From NCBI GenBank assembly GCA_024036415.1, contig JAMWET010001356.1, positions 399,501-463,500 of the forward strand: a stretch of DNA of 64,000 nucleotides. Direction: 5' to 3'. The notes below the pieces were generated by a model. The model saw only the letters and a program-made list of their open reading frames with translations, ran no database searches and had not been told where the DNA came from. The translations under genes were made by a program, and so were the position numbers. Positions 61,736-64,000 of the stretch are shown here, one piece after another. The first letter of the stretch is position 1; each line of letters starts with the position of its first letter. This DNA comes from Prochilodus magdalenae. Taxonomy: Eukaryota; Chordata; Actinopteri; Characiformes; Prochilodontidae.

Positions 61736-63768
61736 TTAGAAGAAAGCGTTGTAGCATCACCAATTAACACAGTGTATAGTGCAATATAACTGCAGTAACT
61801 GTACATAACTCTTGATCTCTTGATGAATCAAACTACACATACACAATAGCTAACTATAAACAGCATTATAAGCTTTGTATATGGGCATAAGACTTGCACA
61901 CATGTGTAAATATTAAGGCTAAGCAAAAACTACTGGCCAGTGTTAAGGTCTTGAAGATTCACTGGTAACAACAGCTAATAAATATATATTTAGGGCCAAC
62001 TGCCACTGATATGCTGATGATATGTGGAAAATAACCAGCCATCACCTGCTTACTGCTATTACAGTCAAAAGCTTTCCTTAAAGAAAAAGATAAAAATTTA
62101 GCTAATGAACAGAAACCATCAAAACTGCTAAGACATCTGGGAGAAATCATGCCTGTCCATTCAAGCTTTCCTCCGAAATTATGGGTGGGTATAGATAAGA
62201 TGCTTCATGCAGTAATAGTCAGTACTCTTCTGAGAAGGCTTTAGACTAGAGATCTAGACACTGCTGTAAGGATTTGATTGTATTCAGACATTCAGAGACT
62301 TCAGTGAATTTAGGTACTGATATTGGACAATTCTGAATGCACCTCAATTCTGAACAAAGAAACAGAATGGTGTCCCATCAAAAAAAGAGAATGCAGCTGT
62401 ACTGCCACACAGCTCAGCTCTAATCATCTTTATTTGCTAGCATCCAGTTCTGTTGGCAGTGCTCTTCTATAAAAAGTATTTAACCTGTGCACATGCAACT
62501 AAAAGCCTGTGTTGGCAACAGAAGTAAGCAATATCGTAGACATATATGGATAGATCCCGCATTGGCTACTGGATAGTGCATCAATGTCACCACCGTATTG
62601 ATCTGGGCAATTTGTCATCACTGCCAGAAGACTAGACTGCAGGTTAAGGATGTACAAACCATCCGACAAGCCAAATCAGATCCTGAGGATATACCTTTCA
62701 CAGAGACGATTTAACATTTGTTTGGGGTTGTATTTGTTTTTTATAACATTACATTTCATATAAACCTAATGCAGATATATACTACTCTTCTAAGAGTCTA
62801 ACAGAGAACTTTGAATCCTAGATTCTAAGTAAGTGAAGACAACTGTTTTTTTTGTCTCCATGTTAGCCATAAACCCTTGAATAATAAAATAAATTATTGA
62901 AATTGGTAAAGAAATGTAAACACTTTTATTGTTTTTGCTTGCAGGCCCATCTTGTCAGAACCAATATGATGGATAATGTGCAATGCATCAATGGGCTAAA
63001 GCGCATACAGTGATGTCAATTTATCACAATAATGAGTAATACTGTCATACTGCCCATCCCATCCCAAATCAGCTATGGGTGCACCTCAAACTATCTGAAT
63101 CCACTAACTAGAGCAGCTACTGGATACATCAGGATGTATATAGTGTACGTGCACAGCTTAGCATCTGACATTTGTACAGCAATTTCATTCAACTGACACA
63201 CATCCACAGTTTAGAGCCTATTTAACTTTATTGGCAGTGCTTTATTGTGCACTGCCTAAGCTTGAGAATTCAGATAACCTTGTGCTTCCTAAAAAATAGC
63301 TTGTCTTAAAAACCTCAGGCACTTAAGCTCCTCTCAATCCATTTAATTAAAACTATACAATAAATTACAAGCAATGCTATCATGGCAAAGTAAACAAACA
63401 GGAAGTTAAATTACGACCTTGTGTGCGACCTTTTTGGGGGGTGACCATGGTGCTTGCATAAATTCCTAGCAAGGAAGGGCTGACATGTCAATCACTGGCT
63501 GTGTTTTTTCTTATTCTACGTCATAGAATGCAGTGCATTACCGGTGTGTGTGATGAACAAGTGTACGCTTCATGAGAGAGAGGAGTGCAGTGCTTTTCAT
63601 AGCGCCAGAACATGCAGTGATGTTCTCTGGAACAGGTGGAGTATTGACAGAGAAAGAGAAGGAGAGAGAGAAAGAGAGGCAGGCTAAGCCTGTCCTTTCA
63701 CTTGTGTGTATGAGAACACTGCAGAGGAGCACTAAAACCCTTTAATCTACTCGACTGACTGACACCGT

Positions 63769-63779
63769 TCTCTCTCTCT

Positions 63780-63870
<91 letters not shown>
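63769..63870. repeat. Compound (CT)n-(CA)n microsatellite
   Basis: CT repeats at 63769-63802 switch directly to about 31 uninterrupted CA units, then CGCACACACA. Confidence 0.97.
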
Positions 63871-63871
<1 letters not shown>

Positions 63872-64000
63872 CATACATTCTGTCTTGTCTCCTTATACAC
63901 CTCTGTCTCTCCCTCGCTCTCCCTATCCGTCTCGTTCCCAGTGAGCTTCAAAAGATCTCAAATCCATCATTTATTTTCTTCTGGCCCCAAATCCCTGGAG

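Larger units (their letters stand above)
48064..64000 (-). other. Intron upstream of Ig3-a exon (partial, at least 15.9 kb)
   Basis: The intron ends with TCTGCAG at 48064 on the minus strand and continues past the right window edge; the incoming phase implies the preceding exon ends with a lone G. I looked for a short minus-strand exon with the linker between Ig2 and Ig3 and did not find it. Contents are a relic 3' end (48.8 kb), CA arrays (50.0 and 63.8 kb), a 65 bp minisatellite with an internal Tc1 relic (50150-51425), a 908 bp tandem duplication (54913-56730), GA arrays (54.4 and 59.2 kb), a degenerate repeat at 59.9-60.1 kb and several SINE-like scraps. The intervals 49100-49700, 51450-53200, 56750-57660, 60800-61600 and 61750-63700 hold nothing I can name. 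Confidence 0.8.

Overview
The window is vertebrate nuclear DNA, most likely from a teleost fish, and the mixture of repeats I recognise points to an ostariophysan (characin, catfish or eel-type) genome. It is one stretch of a very long gene whose coding content here is only 594 bp in four exons on the minus strand. The exons read, from high to low coordinate, as the last Ig domain (two exons), the transmembrane segment and the first part of the TIR domain of an IL-1 receptor accessory protein-like receptor. The encoded residues fit IL1RAPL1 better than IL1RAPL2. Zebrafish-type a and b copies cannot be told apart from this fragment. All eight splice junctions have GT/AG ends and the phases join perfectly (2, 1, 1, 1), so the exons look intact and functional.

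Layout: 1-5244 is part of the intron after the first TIR exon. Exon TIR-1 lies at 5245-5415, then a 14.4 kb intron, the TM exon at 19825-19968, an 18.2 kb intron, exon Ig3-b at 38128-38273, a 9.7 kb intron, exon Ig3-a at 47931-48063, and then at least 15.9 kb of upstream intron to the window end. The start codon, signal peptide, Ig1, Ig2, the rest of the TIR domain and the C-terminal tail are outside the window. I saw no second gene, no rRNA and no functional tRNA gene.

The introns are full of mobile-element debris. At least five lineages of Tc1/mariner DNA transposon are present, all dead: an IR/DR-type element with ~210 bp inverted repeats (8476-9984), a sibling copy nested inside an older Tc1 relic (15692-16874), several copies of a short relic family with a GTTGC-rich terminus (window start, 2026-2791, 15328-16915, 48.8 kb, 54.9-56.5 kb), and isolated transposase fragments at 4.4, 12, 19, 21.5 and 50.5 kb. 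Non-autonomous MITEs occur at 1.7-2.0 kb and 29.8-30.1 kb. A reverse-transcriptase fragment of an L2/Rex1-type LINE lies at 35-36.3 kb, directly beside the 3' end of another LINE on the other strand. Simple repeats (GA, CA, TATC) and four or five minisatellites make up much of the rest.

The points most worth following up are a perfect 908 bp tandem duplication at 54.9-56.7 kb, a (CT)n microsatellite that forms the polypyrimidine tract of the transmembrane exon (an exon that can be skipped in frame), a 65 bp minisatellite interrupted by a Tc1 relic at 50-51.4 kb, and a phased row of CCAAT boxes at 24.4 kb. I did not find a convincing new multi-gene system. The window behaves as intronic DNA of a synaptic receptor gene.
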